64,000 bases of DNA from Allocoleopsis franciscana PCC 7113 (GTDB lineage Bacteria; Cyanobacteriota; Cyanobacteriia; Cyanobacteriales; Coleofasciculaceae): contig NC_019738.1 of the NCBI RefSeq assembly GCF_000317515.1, positions 3,064,001-3,128,000 on the forward strand, written 5' to 3'. Positions within the stretch are counted from its first letter, which is position 1, and each line of letters begins with the position of its first letter. Shown here piece after piece: positions 8,574 through 18,415 of the stretch. The notes under the pieces were generated by a model. It was not told the DNA's origin, did no database searches, and saw only the letters and a list, made by a program, of their open reading frames with translations. A program made the position numbers and the translations under genes.

Positions 8574-10415
8574 TTAAAAGCGCTGTTCTTGATTCGGTAT
8601 TGATGGAGAAAGCGGTAAAACCTTAGTCTTCTGAAACTGGCAACGTTGGAGATAAATTTGAGCGACGGTATCGTATGGATTCATGGTCAATACGGCTTCA
8701 AACATTTTGGCGGCTTCACTGAAAGACCGCTTATAGTAGAGCCATAAACCGCTTTCAAAAACTTTAAGCGTCGCTAATTTCCCCTGTCTTATTGTCGGTT
8801 CGTCTCCATCAAAAGCTTCAAAAACAGCAACGGCTTTTGATTTTCCCTTAACTTTAACTTGCTCAATAAAGCGAATACTATACTCGCCTGGGTGATTTAA
8901 ACGCGCAAAAGTATGATGCGTAATTAACAGTGATACGCCATATTCTTTCGTCAAACTTTCCAGGCGGGAAGCTAAGTTAACTGAATCACTAATCACCGTA
9001 CTATCCATGCGGTGTTCTCCCCCAACTGTACCGAGCATTAAAGGGCCCGTATTGATGCCAATCCCAATCCGCAGTGGCGTATAATTTGATTGAGCGCGGT
9101 GTTGGTTATATTCCGTGAGGCGATGCAACATGGAAATTCCGGCTTTGAGGGCGTCATCCGCATCGCCGCTAAACAGTGCCATAATTCCATCCCCCATATA
9201 TTTATCAATAAACCCCTGATTCTCGATGATGGCGGGTTCCATGCGAGAAAGATAGGCATTAATTAATTTAAAAATATTTTGGGGAGTCATGGTTTCAGCG
9301 AGGGTGGTGAAGTCGCGAATATCTGCAAACAGCACCGACATTTCCTGATGGACTTGGTCGCCTAATTGCACATCAGCAATACTTTGTTTGTTTAAACATT
9401 GCAGAAATTGACGGGGGACAAAGCGGGAGAATGCTTGGTTAAGTTGAAAGAGTTCTTTGGTAAACTGAAGCCGATCGACTTCGGCTTTCTTTCGTTCCGT
9501 AATATCTTCCACAAATCCCTGATAATAGAGTAATGAACTATTAAAATCGAAGACAGCACGAGCATTTTCATTAATCCAAATGATGCTCCCATCTTTGCGA
9601 TAAACCTGAGACTCAAACTCAGATACTGCTCCATACTGCTGCATTAAGGTGAGAAACTCAACTCGATGGTGCGGATCGACATAAAGTTGATGGTTGATGT
9701 CGGTAATGGTTGTCATCAACTCTTCAGGAGATTCGTAACCATATAATTGCGCCGTGGCCTGATTTGCACTCAAGAAACGTCCATCAGGAGTAATTTGAAA
9801 GATACCTTCCAGGGCATTTTCAAATATTTGACGATACTTTTGTTCGGCTTTCAACAAACGACTCTCTTTTTGGTGAAGTTGGTCAATCAGCATAGACTGC
9901 TCACGGTTAAATTTTGCCAACGTCTGATTCATTTCTTGAAGTTGGATATTCATGTGAGCCAGCGATTGATTCATTTCCTGGAGCTGGGCGTTCTGTTGTG
10001 CTAGTTTTTTATCCTGAGAATAGCTGTTAACCGCTTCTTTTACAGTTAAACAAAGGTCATCTGTCTGCCAGGGTTTGGCAATATAGCGATATAATTTTGC
10101 ATCTTTGATGGCATTTCCAATCGCTTCCAAATCTGCTTGACCGGTCAGCATGATTTTGAGAGTTTTAGGTAAGATAAGGTGGACACGCTTTAATAGCTCA
10201 TCCCCTTTCATTTTGGGCATTAGATGGTCAGAAATAATGACAGGGAATTCATAACCATCCGCTACTAATTCTGCAATTAACTCTAATGCCTCCTCTCCAC
10301 CTTCTGCAATTTCAATTAGGTAATCATCGCCGATCGCCTCTTGAAGCTCTGTTCTGAGGCTTCTGAGTACCGTTGTCTCATCATCGACACAGATAATTAC
10401 CTGTTTAGTCGTCAT
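8574..10415 (-). CDS. response regulator with PAS and class III adenylate cyclase domains
   Basis: The domain order is receiver (residues 1-125, phospho-acceptor D63 in IISDHLMP, KPW at its end), a Gln-rich coiled coil (about 130-205), PAS (about 205-330, ending QGFVEDITERKKAE), class III cyclase (about 365-535), and a short TPR-like tail. In the cyclase domain VLFADIRDFTTL supplies the first metal aspartate, FIDKYMGDGIMALF the second and the adenine-selecting lysine, and STVISDSVNLASRLE the second specificity position. The product is probably cAMP. The start is the ATG at 10415, which overlaps the stop of the upstream regulator gene (ATGA); an alternative start 51 bp upstream would bury it in that gene. 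It is last in an overlapping three-gene operon with a giant sensor kinase. Confidence 0.9.
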   Translation of the reverse strand: MTTKQVIICVDDETTVLRSLRTELQEAIGDDYLIEIAEGGEEALELIAELVADGYEFPVIISDHLMPKMKGDELLKRVHLILPKTLKIMLTGQADLEAIGNAIKDAKLYRYIAKPWQTDDLCLTVKEAVNSYSQDKKLAQQNAQLQEMNQSLAHMNIQLQEMNQTLAKFNREQSMLIDQLHQKESRLLKAEQKYRQIFENALEGIFQITPDGRFLSANQATAQLYGYESPEELMTTITDINHQLYVDPHHRVEFLTLMQQYGAVSEFESQVYRKDGSIIWINENARAVFDFNSSLLYYQGFVEDITERKKAEVDRLQFTKELFQLNQAFSRFVPRQFLQCLNKQSIADVQLGDQVHQEMSVLFADIRDFTTLAETMTPQNIFKLINAYLSRMEPAIIENQGFIDKYMGDGIMALFSGDADDALKAGISMLHRLTEYNQHRAQSNYTPLRIGIGINTGPLMLGTVGGEHRMDSTVISDSVNLASRLESLTKEYGVSLLITHHTFARLNHPGEYSIRFIEQVKVKGKSKAVAVFEAFDGDEPTIRQGKLATLKVFESGLWLYYKRSFSEAAKMFEAVLTMNPYDTVAQIYLQRCQFQKTKVLPLSPSIPNQEQRF

Positions 10416-10807
10416 AGTTGGGCTAAGCCAGATTTGATCGTTTCTACTAATTCTTCTTCTGACCAAGGTTTAAACAAGCAGCTATGGAGATTAGCCTCCT
10501 CTTGTGCCCGTTTAATGGATACTTCATCAGCTTGACCCGTTAGCATGATGGTAATAATTTTGGGAAATCTCTGATGAACACGAATGAGAAATTCATCACC
10601 ATTCATACCGGGCATTAACCAATCGGAAACAATCAAAATAATGCTGAGTTCATCTTCATTGAGTTCATTAATTACATCCAGCGCTTCATCAGCATCTTCC
10701 GCAACTTCATAGAGGTAAGAATCCCCAAAAGCTTCTTGAAGTTGTGCCCTCAGGCTCTGCAAAACCACTCTCTCATCATCAACGCACAGAATTACGGGTT
10801 TAGCCAT
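10412..10807 (-). CDS. single-domain response regulator
   Basis: This 131-residue CheY-like receiver has the acidic pair D10-D11 in CVDDER, phospho-acceptor D62 in IVSDWLMPGMNG, a TGQAD motif near residue 92, and lysine in LFKPW near 115. There is no output domain. It overlaps the giant kinase stop by 8 bp and the cyclase start by ATGA, so the three genes are almost certainly co-translated. Its sequence closely resembles the receiver of the next gene, including CVDDE, SLR.QLQEA.GD.YL and LTGQAD. The two receivers are therefore probably duplicates serving the same kinase, possibly as sink and output. Confidence 0.9.
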   Translation of the reverse strand: MAKPVILCVDDERVVLQSLRAQLQEAFGDSYLYEVAEDADEALDVINELNEDELSIILIVSDWLMPGMNGDEFLIRVHQRFPKIITIMLTGQADEVSIKRAQEEANLHSCLFKPWSEEELVETIKSGLAQL

Positions 10808-13800
10808 TCGCTGCCTCCTGGATTGGATGAATCGGTAGAAACACCTTGAAGGTCGTGCAGCCCGGTTCGCTTTCTACCATAATTTTACCGTCATGCTTTT
10901 CAATAATTTTCTTGACGATATCAAGTCCCAAACCACTACCCTCTCCTGCGGGTTTTGTTGTAAAAAAAGGTTCAAATATTTTCGCTTGAATTTCTTCGGG
11001 TATTCCTTTTCCGGTATCGCCAATACTAATTTTAGCTTGCTGCTCATCCACCATGACACTAAGGGTTAAAATGCCTTGATAATCCATGGCTTGTAAGGCA
11101 TTATGAATCAGGTTTGTCCAAACCTGATTGAGTTCATCAGGATAACATAACATCGTCGGTAAGTTGCCATAATTACGTACCACCTCAACCCCCTTCTTTA
11201 ACTGATTATGATAGAGGGTTAGGACAGTTTCAATCCCTTCAGTCAGATTGGCTGGAGTCATTTCACCCGTCTGATCATAACGAGCATAGGTTTTTAGAGC
11301 AAACACAACTTTGGAAGCCCGTTCTGTGGCTGTATTAATGGTCATTGTGCCTCGTTTTAATTCTGACAGTTTATAAGCGAGGGCTAAGATTTGCGAACTA
11401 TCAGGTTTTCTTAACAGGGGTAAAAACGGCTCAATGTCTTGAGAAATCCCCATAATAACGAGGCGATCAGCAATTACATCGGCGTTTTCAATGGCTGCCT
11501 CTTCGAGTTGTCGTCTTAAAGCTCTTTTGAATTGTCGCTCTTCTTTGGTTGAGAACGTTGATTCTTGTTGAAGTGAGCGTTGGAGTAAGGTTAAGAAATC
11601 TTGCCCTTCCTCTGGGGTGAGGGATTGAAATAGGGTAGGTAATTGTTCTAGGGTTTGACCTAAGAACTTATAAATATTTCCTGCGGAAGAGCGAATAGCT
11701 CCTAAAGGCGTATTAATTTCATGGGCAATGCCAGCCACTAATTGTCCAAGCGCCGCCATTTTTTCTGACTCGATTAATTGTTGCTGGGTGGTTTTTAATT
11801 GTTCTAAAGCAGCAGCTAATTCTTGATTTTTTGCCTCAATTTCTTGATTCATCTGTAAGGCGACATTCTTGGCTTCTCGTTCTTGAGCCAGACGCAGGCG
11901 ATCGGCTTCTGCTTGCTTGCGATCGCTAATATCTTGCATGGTGGCGATCGCGTAAATAATATTGCCTTGTTCATCAAAAACAGGAGTTGTTTCTACCTCT
12001 AAAGGAATAACCGTTTCGCCTCGACGAATCTCCAGATCATCAAGGGTTACCCGTTCACCTTTTAAGGCACGCACAATCGGCAGGCGATCGGTAGGATAGA
12101 GTTGGTCAGTTCCCGCACGATAAACTTGATAAATGTTTGTTAATTGCTCGGCGGTAGCTTCTTTAACAACACATTTGCCCAATAATTGTTGCCCTGTCTG
12201 ATTAGTGTAATAGAGTTTTCCTGTGGCATCGTGAACAGCTACGCCTACTGGCATGGCTTCTAAAAATTGAGCGAGCCTTTTTTCACTTTCTCCTAATTCT
12301 TTTTCTCGTTCGACTACTTCTGCATAGAGTTTGGCATTTTTAATTGAAATGGCGGCTTGAGAGGATAAAAGGTTTAAGACTTCCAATCGCTTGGGCGTAA
12401 AGGCTCCCGGAGTGAGATTATTTTCCAGGTAAAGAATACCAATTAATTTACCTTGATTTTTAATCGGACTACACAATACGGATTTAGGTTTTTGCTGAAT
12501 AATATAAGGGTCAGCCGCAAAATGTTGAGGGACAGTAGCATCATGAATCACCAGAATTTCTTGCGTGCGCCAGACATAATTAATTAGGGAAACGGGAATG
12601 TCCTGAGAACCAAAAACGGGAATCGATTGTAGATTACAAACTTGACCAATCACGGTTTGAGCCGCGATCGCTAATGAATCTCCTTCTAGTAAAATCAGTG
12701 TTCCTTTTTCGGCTCCTGCATTTTCCATCACCACTTGCATCAAGGTTGAGAGCAACTGTTCGATCTGAATTTCCCCAGATAGAGTTTGAGAAGCTTTCAT
12801 GACAGTTGCCAAGTCCAGAACGTCTGAACCTCCTCTACTGGTAGATGTAATGGTTCCCGTGGTTAGCTGAGTAATGGTATCGTCTACCTGACAGTTTATT
12901 TTCTGGTTAAGAAGGGAAGCCAGTAATTGAGGATAACGCTGTTCTAAATCCTCAACTTTAGCTTTTGCTCCCCAACGAGCATAGGCATAGTAAGCATTCG
13001 TCAGGTAAGTTTGAGCAATAATATTTTTGCCCCAGGCGAGGTAAAATTTAGCCGCCAATTCGTAAGCTAAAGCTTCTTCTTGGATATATTCATTTTCGTT
13101 GGCTCCTTGAATGGCCTTATCGTAACAATCCATGGCCTCAATCCATTGACCCAAAACCCGATGCCGTTCTGCTTCTACTAAATAAAATTTATGCAAATAA
13201 TTCATTGGAGCATGGTCAGCCCATTTCTGCATTTTTTCCTGATTTGTGGTTACCTTCTCCAAAAGACTCTGTTGTTCAGTTTGAGGAGAATCAGGAAACA
13301 CAGCCAATCGAGTTAAAGAATCATAAAAATAAAATAAAGGAATCAGTAAAGTCGCGGTTGCACCATCTAAATACTGCTCTGCAAGTATGGCCGTTTCAAT
13401 GGCTAAGCGGGAATTATCAAACAGACAGCATAGTCTGAGTTTATTGACGGACAGGTTACAAATTGCATAGCGATCATTCGCTTGTTGGTGAATCGGCAAC
13501 ATTGTCTCTTCATTATAGGATTCACCCATTAAACGACATGGATCTTCAGCCTTTTTTATTAAGTTGAGAACGGCCTGTCGATAGATTTTATTGTAATTGA
13601 GATAAGTTTCTTGCTTGAGTTGAGCTAATACCTCACTGTAAGCTGCCATCTCTGGTTCAAGGCTCGCTAGCTGCTTGCCAGCAAAAGATGAATGAAAGGA
13701 GTATAGATAAGCACAATTGCTAGCAAATTCTAAATCTCCAGTTTCCAGCCCATTCGAGTAAGCGGCTCGAAACGCCGGCAAGGATTCCCTAACATGCTCT

Positions 13801-16800
13801 TTCCAAATCCCTACCGTTGCATGAAAGACGGTCAATATCTTAGTCTTGAGTTCTTTAGCTTGAAGTTTATCTAAAAGCCTTAAAGCCAGTTGACCAAATT
13901 GATAGCCTGTCTCAATATCTCCTACTATTCCACAGAGAATGAGTCCGTAATTAACATAGGCAAAAGCCGATAAAGAGGTATTGCCATATTGAGCTGATAA
14001 GATGACTTGTTTAAATACAATCAAAGGCATTAATTCGGGGACGGCAATAAAGGAGGCAGAAAATATACTGGAGAGGAGACGCATGGCTGCAAACGTGGTT
14101 GGATCAGTCATTTTTGGCAAGTCAATTAAGTCAGAAATTTGTTGGGATGCCAAATTTGATGTGATTTCTTCTAGTCCGCACTGAATATCTAACTGGCTTG
14201 GCTTCTGAGGAAATTCCACCCCCAATAATTTGAGAACTTGTAGGGCGATATTGACGGCTTCCAAAATCTTGTTTTGCGCGATATTGGCTTGGATATTAAC
14301 TTCATAAGTTTTCACCTTATCCACCAGCGTCGTAGCAGAGTTTCGCACTATCTCCGCAAGTCTTTCCATCTCCTCAAAATCACCACTCAGGTATGCCGCC
14401 TCCGCTGCTTCATTATGCAAGGCTAAGGTTAGTTCATACTGACGTTGCCACCCTTGAGCCTCTAATAATTCCATGCCTACGTTTAAATACCGAATAGCCG
14501 CTGCATACGCGGTGGAAGCTTTTGCTTTATGTCCAGCAGTTAGATTTAACTGAGCAAGTTGATCACGTTCTGTGCGCTCATCAATTAACCCTACCCCTCT
14601 ATTCAACTGGTTGACAATATCAAAATACTTCTCTTCCCAATTCTCTACAGTAGGGGCGCTACCTCCGTGTTTGCCCTTACTGAACAACAATCGCCCAATT
14701 TTAAGGTGAGTTGATGGCTTGTCTTGTTCAGGAATCAAAAAATAAGCCGCTTGCTGCACTCGGTCATGCAAAAATCGATAAGAAACAAATAACTCTTGAG
14801 ACTGGGCAACTTTAATTGATTCGGTATCTTGAAAAAATTTGTAGACTTCAGTAATTGGAATAATCAGCCCTTCTTGCAATGCCCTCCACAAGTCAGCTGC
14901 CGTTTCAGTTTGAGATTTTTCATGTACAGTTGCCAGGGTTGCTAAATCAAATTGGTTGCCAATACAGGCGGCTAGTTGCAAGACCCTTTGGGTATTAATG
15001 GGCAGTTTTTGCAACTGAAGTGCCATAAATTCGACTACATCATCTGTCAAGACAAGAGTTCTTACTTGGGCAATATCGCATTGCCACCCTCCTGTACTTC
15101 CCTCAAGAACTAAGCTATTTTCTCCCCCCTTACTAAGGGAGGTTGGGGGATTAAATGTGATGAGTCCATCTTCATGCAGGGACTTTAAGAATTGATTAGT
15201 AAAAAAAGGATTTCCTTTGGTTTTGGTAAGAACCAATTCTGCCAAAGGAGCGGCTCGTTCTAAGGAACACGAAAGGGTATCAGCAATCAATCGATTGAGA
15301 GAAGGTTGGTCTAAAGGCGCTAAAGTAATTTGATTGACTGTCGCATCCGCTTCGCGAATTTCATCTAATGTCAACATCAGGGGATGTGCAGCAGAGACTT
15401 CGTTATCTCGATACGCTCCAATCAGTAACAAATAGCCAGTATCTGCCTCGCTCATTAGCAATTGCATCAGTTTCAAAGAAGCCGAGTCAGCCCACTGCAA
15501 ATCATCCAGGAAAATCACTAGAGGATGTTTTTGGGTGGCGAACACTCGAATAAACTTTCTAAATAAAAGATTGAAGCGTTTTCGAGCCGCACTCCCCTCT
15601 AATTCTGGCACTTTTGGTTGCTTGCCAATTAACAGTTCTAATTCTGGAATTACCTCAACAATGACCTGACCATTTTCACCCAAGGCATCCAAGATTTTAG
15701 CTTTCCATGTATCCACCTCAGTAGTACTTTCGGTTAGCAGTTGCCGCATCAAATTTTGCAAGGCTTGCACCCAAGCTGAAAAGGGAATATCCCGCTTGAA
15801 TTGGTCAAATTTTCCTTTGATGAAGTAGCCTCGTTGGCGCACAATAGGTTTTTGGACTTCATTCACGACAGCCGTTTTCCCAATACCCGAAAAGCCTGCC
15901 ACTAACATCAGTTCGATTTGGGATTTTTGCACCTTCAAACTTTGTTCGGTGGTAGGGTTTTGGATGTTAAATTGGGAAGACAAAGGAGAGATTAATCCGA
16001 AAATTTCGTTAGACATTTCTCCCTTGCCACTGACCCGATCAAAGGCGGCTAACAGCGTGGCAACTTCGGCTTCTCGACCGTAAAGTTTTTCGGGAATCGC
16101 AAAGCGATCGCAGATATCCTTTTCGCCTAATCGAAAAGTTTGAATACTGCAATTTTCTGAATATCTTTGCAAACAGGTTTCCAAGTCCGCTCGCAATCCA
16201 AACGCACTCTGATAGCGTTCTTCCGCCGTTTTTGCCATCAACTTCATCACGATATCATTCACCTCCTGAGGTATAGAGGAAATTAGTTCGATGGGCGGAG
16301 TTGGAATTTTGGCAATATGGCAGTGAACTAACTCAATGGGGTCGCTCGCTTGAAAAGGCAGTTGTCCGGTTAGCAGTTCGTAGAAGGTAACACCCAATGA
16401 GTAAAAATCCGTGCGGTAGTCGATTCCTCGATTCATCCTTCCGGTTTGTTCCGGAGACATATAAGCAAGGGTTCCTTCTAGAACATTGGGGTTTTGAATT
16501 TCTTGACTTTCTCTAGGCAGTAAAGAGGCAATACTAAAATCAATCAGTTTTATTTGGTTATTATCTGGATGAATTAAAATGTTATCTGGCTTTATATCTT
16601 TATGGATAATTCGATGGTGGATTAATCCTTCTAAGGTTTGGACAATCTGAATCGCAATGTTGAGAAATTCTTTGAGAGAATCAGCATTCCTTCCCATACC
16701 CTCTGTATTTCCCATCTTCTGCTTGAGGGAAACGCAGCCATAGTCTTCCATGACTAAGGCATAACCATTGCGGTAGTTTTCCAGAGCTAAGGGTTTTACA

Positions 16801-17009
16801 ATCCCAGATAAATCAAGGTTTTTAGCAATAGTGTACTGATTGCGAAACTGTACCAATTCCTTGAACGTAGGATATTCACTTAACAGCAATTTCAGCACGA
16901 CCGGTTTTTGGTCATGAGATCGCACCCCTCGATAAACCTGGGTTCTAGAGCCGGAATAGATTTTGTCAAGAATGCGATATCCGGTCAGTGTGACAAAATT
17001 GTTGCTCAT
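10800..17009 (-). CDS. giant Ser/Thr kinase-ATPase-GAF-PAS-histidine kinase
   Basis: This 2069-residue multidomain sensor begins with a eukaryotic-type Ser/Thr kinase (about 10-280): K40 in VVLKLL, D138 in HKDIKPDN, and D157 in LIDFS. An AAA-type STAND ATPase follows, with Walker A GFSGIGKT near residue 375 and a VIFLDDLQWADSAS Walker B. A long helical TPR-like region runs to about 1370, then GAF (about 1390-1560, ending SQAAISIKNAKLYAEV) and PAS (about 1575-1700, ending DISDRKQAEADR). The C-terminus is a histidine kinase with H1763 in GIAHEINTPLG, an N-box LIHNALQAMDY and GSGLGLDIVKK. Proteins of this build are frequent in filamentous cyanobacteria, and most are uncharacterised. It is first in an operon with two receiver proteins, the likely phosphate acceptors. 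No transmembrane segment is evident. The ATG at 17009 gives a normal kinase N-terminus. Confidence 0.93.
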   Translation of the reverse strand: MSNNFVTLTGYRILDKIYSGSRTQVYRGVRSHDQKPVVLKLLLSEYPTFKELVQFRNQYTIAKNLDLSGIVKPLALENYRNGYALVMEDYGCVSLKQKMGNTEGMGRNADSLKEFLNIAIQIVQTLEGLIHHRIIHKDIKPDNILIHPDNNQIKLIDFSIASLLPRESQEIQNPNVLEGTLAYMSPEQTGRMNRGIDYRTDFYSLGVTFYELLTGQLPFQASDPIELVHCHIAKIPTPPIELISSIPQEVNDIVMKLMAKTAEERYQSAFGLRADLETCLQRYSENCSIQTFRLGEKDICDRFAIPEKLYGREAEVATLLAAFDRVSGKGEMSNEIFGLISPLSSQFNIQNPTTEQSLKVQKSQIELMLVAGFSGIGKTAVVNEVQKPIVRQRGYFIKGKFDQFKRDIPFSAWVQALQNLMRQLLTESTTEVDTWKAKILDALGENGQVIVEVIPELELLIGKQPKVPELEGSAARKRFNLLFRKFIRVFATQKHPLVIFLDDLQWADSASLKLMQLLMSEADTGYLLLIGAYRDNEVSAAHPLMLTLDEIREADATVNQITLAPLDQPSLNRLIADTLSCSLERAAPLAELVLTKTKGNPFFTNQFLKSLHEDGLITFNPPTSLSKGGENSLVLEGSTGGWQCDIAQVRTLVLTDDVVEFMALQLQKLPINTQRVLQLAACIGNQFDLATLATVHEKSQTETAADLWRALQEGLIIPITEVYKFFQDTESIKVAQSQELFVSYRFLHDRVQQAAYFLIPEQDKPSTHLKIGRLLFSKGKHGGSAPTVENWEEKYFDIVNQLNRGVGLIDERTERDQLAQLNLTAGHKAKASTAYAAAIRYLNVGMELLEAQGWQRQYELTLALHNEAAEAAYLSGDFEEMERLAEIVRNSATTLVDKVKTYEVNIQANIAQNKILEAVNIALQVLKLLGVEFPQKPSQLDIQCGLEEITSNLASQQISDLIDLPKMTDPTTFAAMRLLSSIFSASFIAVPELMPLIVFKQVILSAQYGNTSLSAFAYVNYGLILCGIVGDIETGYQFGQLALRLLDKLQAKELKTKILTVFHATVGIWKEHVRESLPAFRAAYSNGLETGDLEFASNCAYLYSFHSSFAGKQLASLEPEMAAYSEVLAQLKQETYLNYNKIYRQAVLNLIKKAEDPCRLMGESYNEETMLPIHQQANDRYAICNLSVNKLRLCCLFDNSRLAIETAILAEQYLDGATATLLIPLFYFYDSLTRLAVFPDSPQTEQQSLLEKVTTNQEKMQKWADHAPMNYLHKFYLVEAERHRVLGQWIEAMDCYDKAIQGANENEYIQEEALAYELAAKFYLAWGKNIIAQTYLTNAYYAYARWGAKAKVEDLEQRYPQLLASLLNQKINCQVDDTITQLTTGTITSTSRGGSDVLDLATVMKASQTLSGEIQIEQLLSTLMQVVMENAGAEKGTLILLEGDSLAIAAQTVIGQVCNLQSIPVFGSQDIPVSLINYVWRTQEILVIHDATVPQHFAADPYIIQQKPKSVLCSPIKNQGKLIGILYLENNLTPGAFTPKRLEVLNLLSSQAAISIKNAKLYAEVVEREKELGESEKRLAQFLEAMPVGVAVHDATGKLYYTNQTGQQLLGKCVVKEATAEQLTNIYQVYRAGTDQLYPTDRLPIVRALKGERVTLDDLEIRRGETVIPLEVETTPVFDEQGNIIYAIATMQDISDRKQAEADRLRLAQEREAKNVALQMNQEIEAKNQELAAALEQLKTTQQQLIESEKMAALGQLVAGIAHEINTPLGAIRSSAGNIYKFLGQTLEQLPTLFQSLTPEEGQDFLTLLQRSLQQESTFSTKEERQFKRALRRQLEEAAIENADVIADRLVIMGISQDIEPFLPLLRKPDSSQILALAYKLSELKRGTMTINTATERASKVVFALKTYARYDQTGEMTPANLTEGIETVLTLYHNQLKKGVEVVRNYGNLPTMLCYPDELNQVWTNLIHNALQAMDYQGILTLSVMVDEQQAKISIGDTGKGIPEEIQAKIFEPFFTTKPAGEGSGLGLDIVKKIIEKHDGKIMVESEPGCTTFKVFLPIHPIQEAANG

Positions 17010-17738
17010 AAGAAATCCTTCATCGTGGGAAACTCCGTCTATGACAGACCAGAGAGGAACACGTGGGAGCGGTTAAAACCGCCTACCCGCCAACTGTTGT
17101 AGGAAAGAAACTTAATCTCAATGGATTCCACCTCAACCCTCCTAGCTCTTCTCGCCAGTTTCCGGAGAAACAAGAGATGTTGTTTCCTGGCTGGCTGAAG
17201 GTTGGCAAATTTTAAAGGACCTCCCGTTGGAGTGTTGTAAGTTAAGAATACTCCATGAGGCAGGATGGATATGAAAACTTGAGAAAATTGGGACATTGCC
17301 AGATAGACTAAGGCAATTTCTGTCAAGGTTTAATGACTCAGCTAAGAGTGGGGGTAAAGTGTGAAGTGAAATTTTCCATTGGTGAGATGCACTTGCCTAC
17401 CTTAGCCGATTTTTACCAAGTCAGTCGTGGGCGCTGACATGTAACTCTTTCTCCAGAGGAAATTGAGCTGAAATGTAATAGAATTGCATACACCATTCAG
17501 CTAAAGTCTCCAGACTTTAGATCTTCTCAAAGATAGCGTTGAAACTGTATAAAAGATTTTGTTGACTTTCCAGTGAAAGTTAGAATTGGTTTATAAACGG
17601 AAGTTCCCCCACGTGGGGGAACTTCCGGTAGCCTTAAGCCCTTGTCTGAGCTGGCGAACCGCCAAAGTGGGCAGAATTTACATGACTACAATCAGAACAT
17701 TTAAAATGGCTCTATCCATCTGAGAGCAAGGCTTTGAG
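17010..17738. other. intergenic, hairpin- and repeat-bearing, upstream of the giant kinase
   Basis: No supported gene is present. A GCGGTTAAAACCGC hairpin lies at 17069-17082 and matches the outer hairpin of the repeat near 1650. A long perfect palindrome lies at 17598-17627. An open minus-strand frame at 17039-17326 runs through the first hairpin and lacks protein-like features. Confidence 0.5.
17598..17627. repeat. 30-bp perfect palindrome
   Basis: The two 15-base halves, each of the form CGGAAGTTCCCCCAC, are exact reverse complements with no spacer, centred on ACGT. A degenerate relative, GGAAGTCCCC...GAGGAACTTCC, lies at 17751-17777 and overlaps the 3' end of the next small gene. It could be a terminator-like cruciform or an operator for a dimeric regulator. 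It has no T-tract on either side. Confidence 0.75.
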
Positions 17739-17921
17739 CTAATTGGAAGTCCCCATTGAGGAGGAACTTCCGTCTAAAGCGATGGGAGCTACCGGCTGAA
17801 CAACGGCTGCTCTTTCTGGCTCTCTATCGGCTCTCGGACTAAAAACGACAGCTCCTGTAGCAAAAGTGGCTCCGGCAATCACCCAAAAGACTAGATTTAA
17901 AAAGGTATCTGATTTTTTCAT
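17739..17921 (-). CDS. 60-residue single-span membrane protein, unknown
   Basis: The protein starts MKKSDTFLNLVFWVIAG, runs through one hydrophobic segment (about residues 7-28, with ATFATGAVV), then has a charged SPRADREPER stretch and a Pro/Ala/Ser-rich tail. The start ATG at 17921 follows an AGGTG motif on the minus strand at a normal distance. I recognise no family. It lies 80 bp downstream of another tiny membrane protein in the same orientation and is probably co-transcribed with it. A GGAAGT...ACTTCC hairpin overlaps its 3' end. Confidence 0.5.
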   Translation of the reverse strand: MKKSDTFLNLVFWVIAGATFATGAVVFSPRADREPERAAVVQPVAPIALDGSSSSMGTSN

Positions 17922-18001
17922 CTTTTTTCACCTATTTTTATATAATGAAACCCAAGTTGAATGAGCTACAAGTGTATCCACTATTGTTGTATTCTTGTTT
18001 T

Positions 18002-18154
18002 TTATTCTCTTTGTAACGTCGCTAAATTTGGATTAGGCGAGGCTCCATACAACTGACGGCCAAAGTAGCCAAGCGGTAATCCTGCTGCTAAGCCGAAGAT
18101 TAAAGCAGCCATCAAAATAGAGGTAACATTCGCTGTAGCATTTCTATTCAACAT
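18002..18154 (-). CDS. 50-residue single-span membrane protein, unknown
   Basis: This short frame starts at the ATG at 18154, preceded by GAGGA eight bases upstream on the minus strand, a good ribosome binding site. The product begins MLNRNATANVTSILMAAL, continues through a glycine-rich hydrophobic helix (about residues 11-31), and ends with a polar GRQLYGASPNPN tail. Arrangement and size match the neighbouring 60-residue protein at 17739-17921, suggesting a two-gene unit of membrane miniproteins. I do not recognise either as a known photosystem or cytochrome subunit. Confidence 0.5.
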   Translation of the reverse strand: MLNRNATANVTSILMAALIFGLAAGLPLGYFGRQLYGASPNPNLATLQRE

Positions 18155-18415
18155 GAAAAGCGTCCTCTTCAACTGTTCGTCCTATCTTAATGAAATCAAA
18201 AAAAAAAATAATTACGTCCCCCTCCATACTTATGTCATTGGTGACATTTCCGAAGAAAATAGAAAAATGTGCTGTCCCCTTTGAGGTAGTCATAGATAAA
18301 AAAGCTAGTTGGTAATAGCTAATTAGTAATAGGTATTGATACCAAATCCGACGGGTATACCCCGTTGTTAAGCGTCTAAACCCTCTGCCTATCTGAATAT
18401 CCCCACCATTTTCTG

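Noticed and set aside
17039-17326. 95-codon open frame on the minus strand upstream of the giant kinase
   Set aside because: It passes through a repeat hairpin and lacks a ribosome site or recognisable motif.
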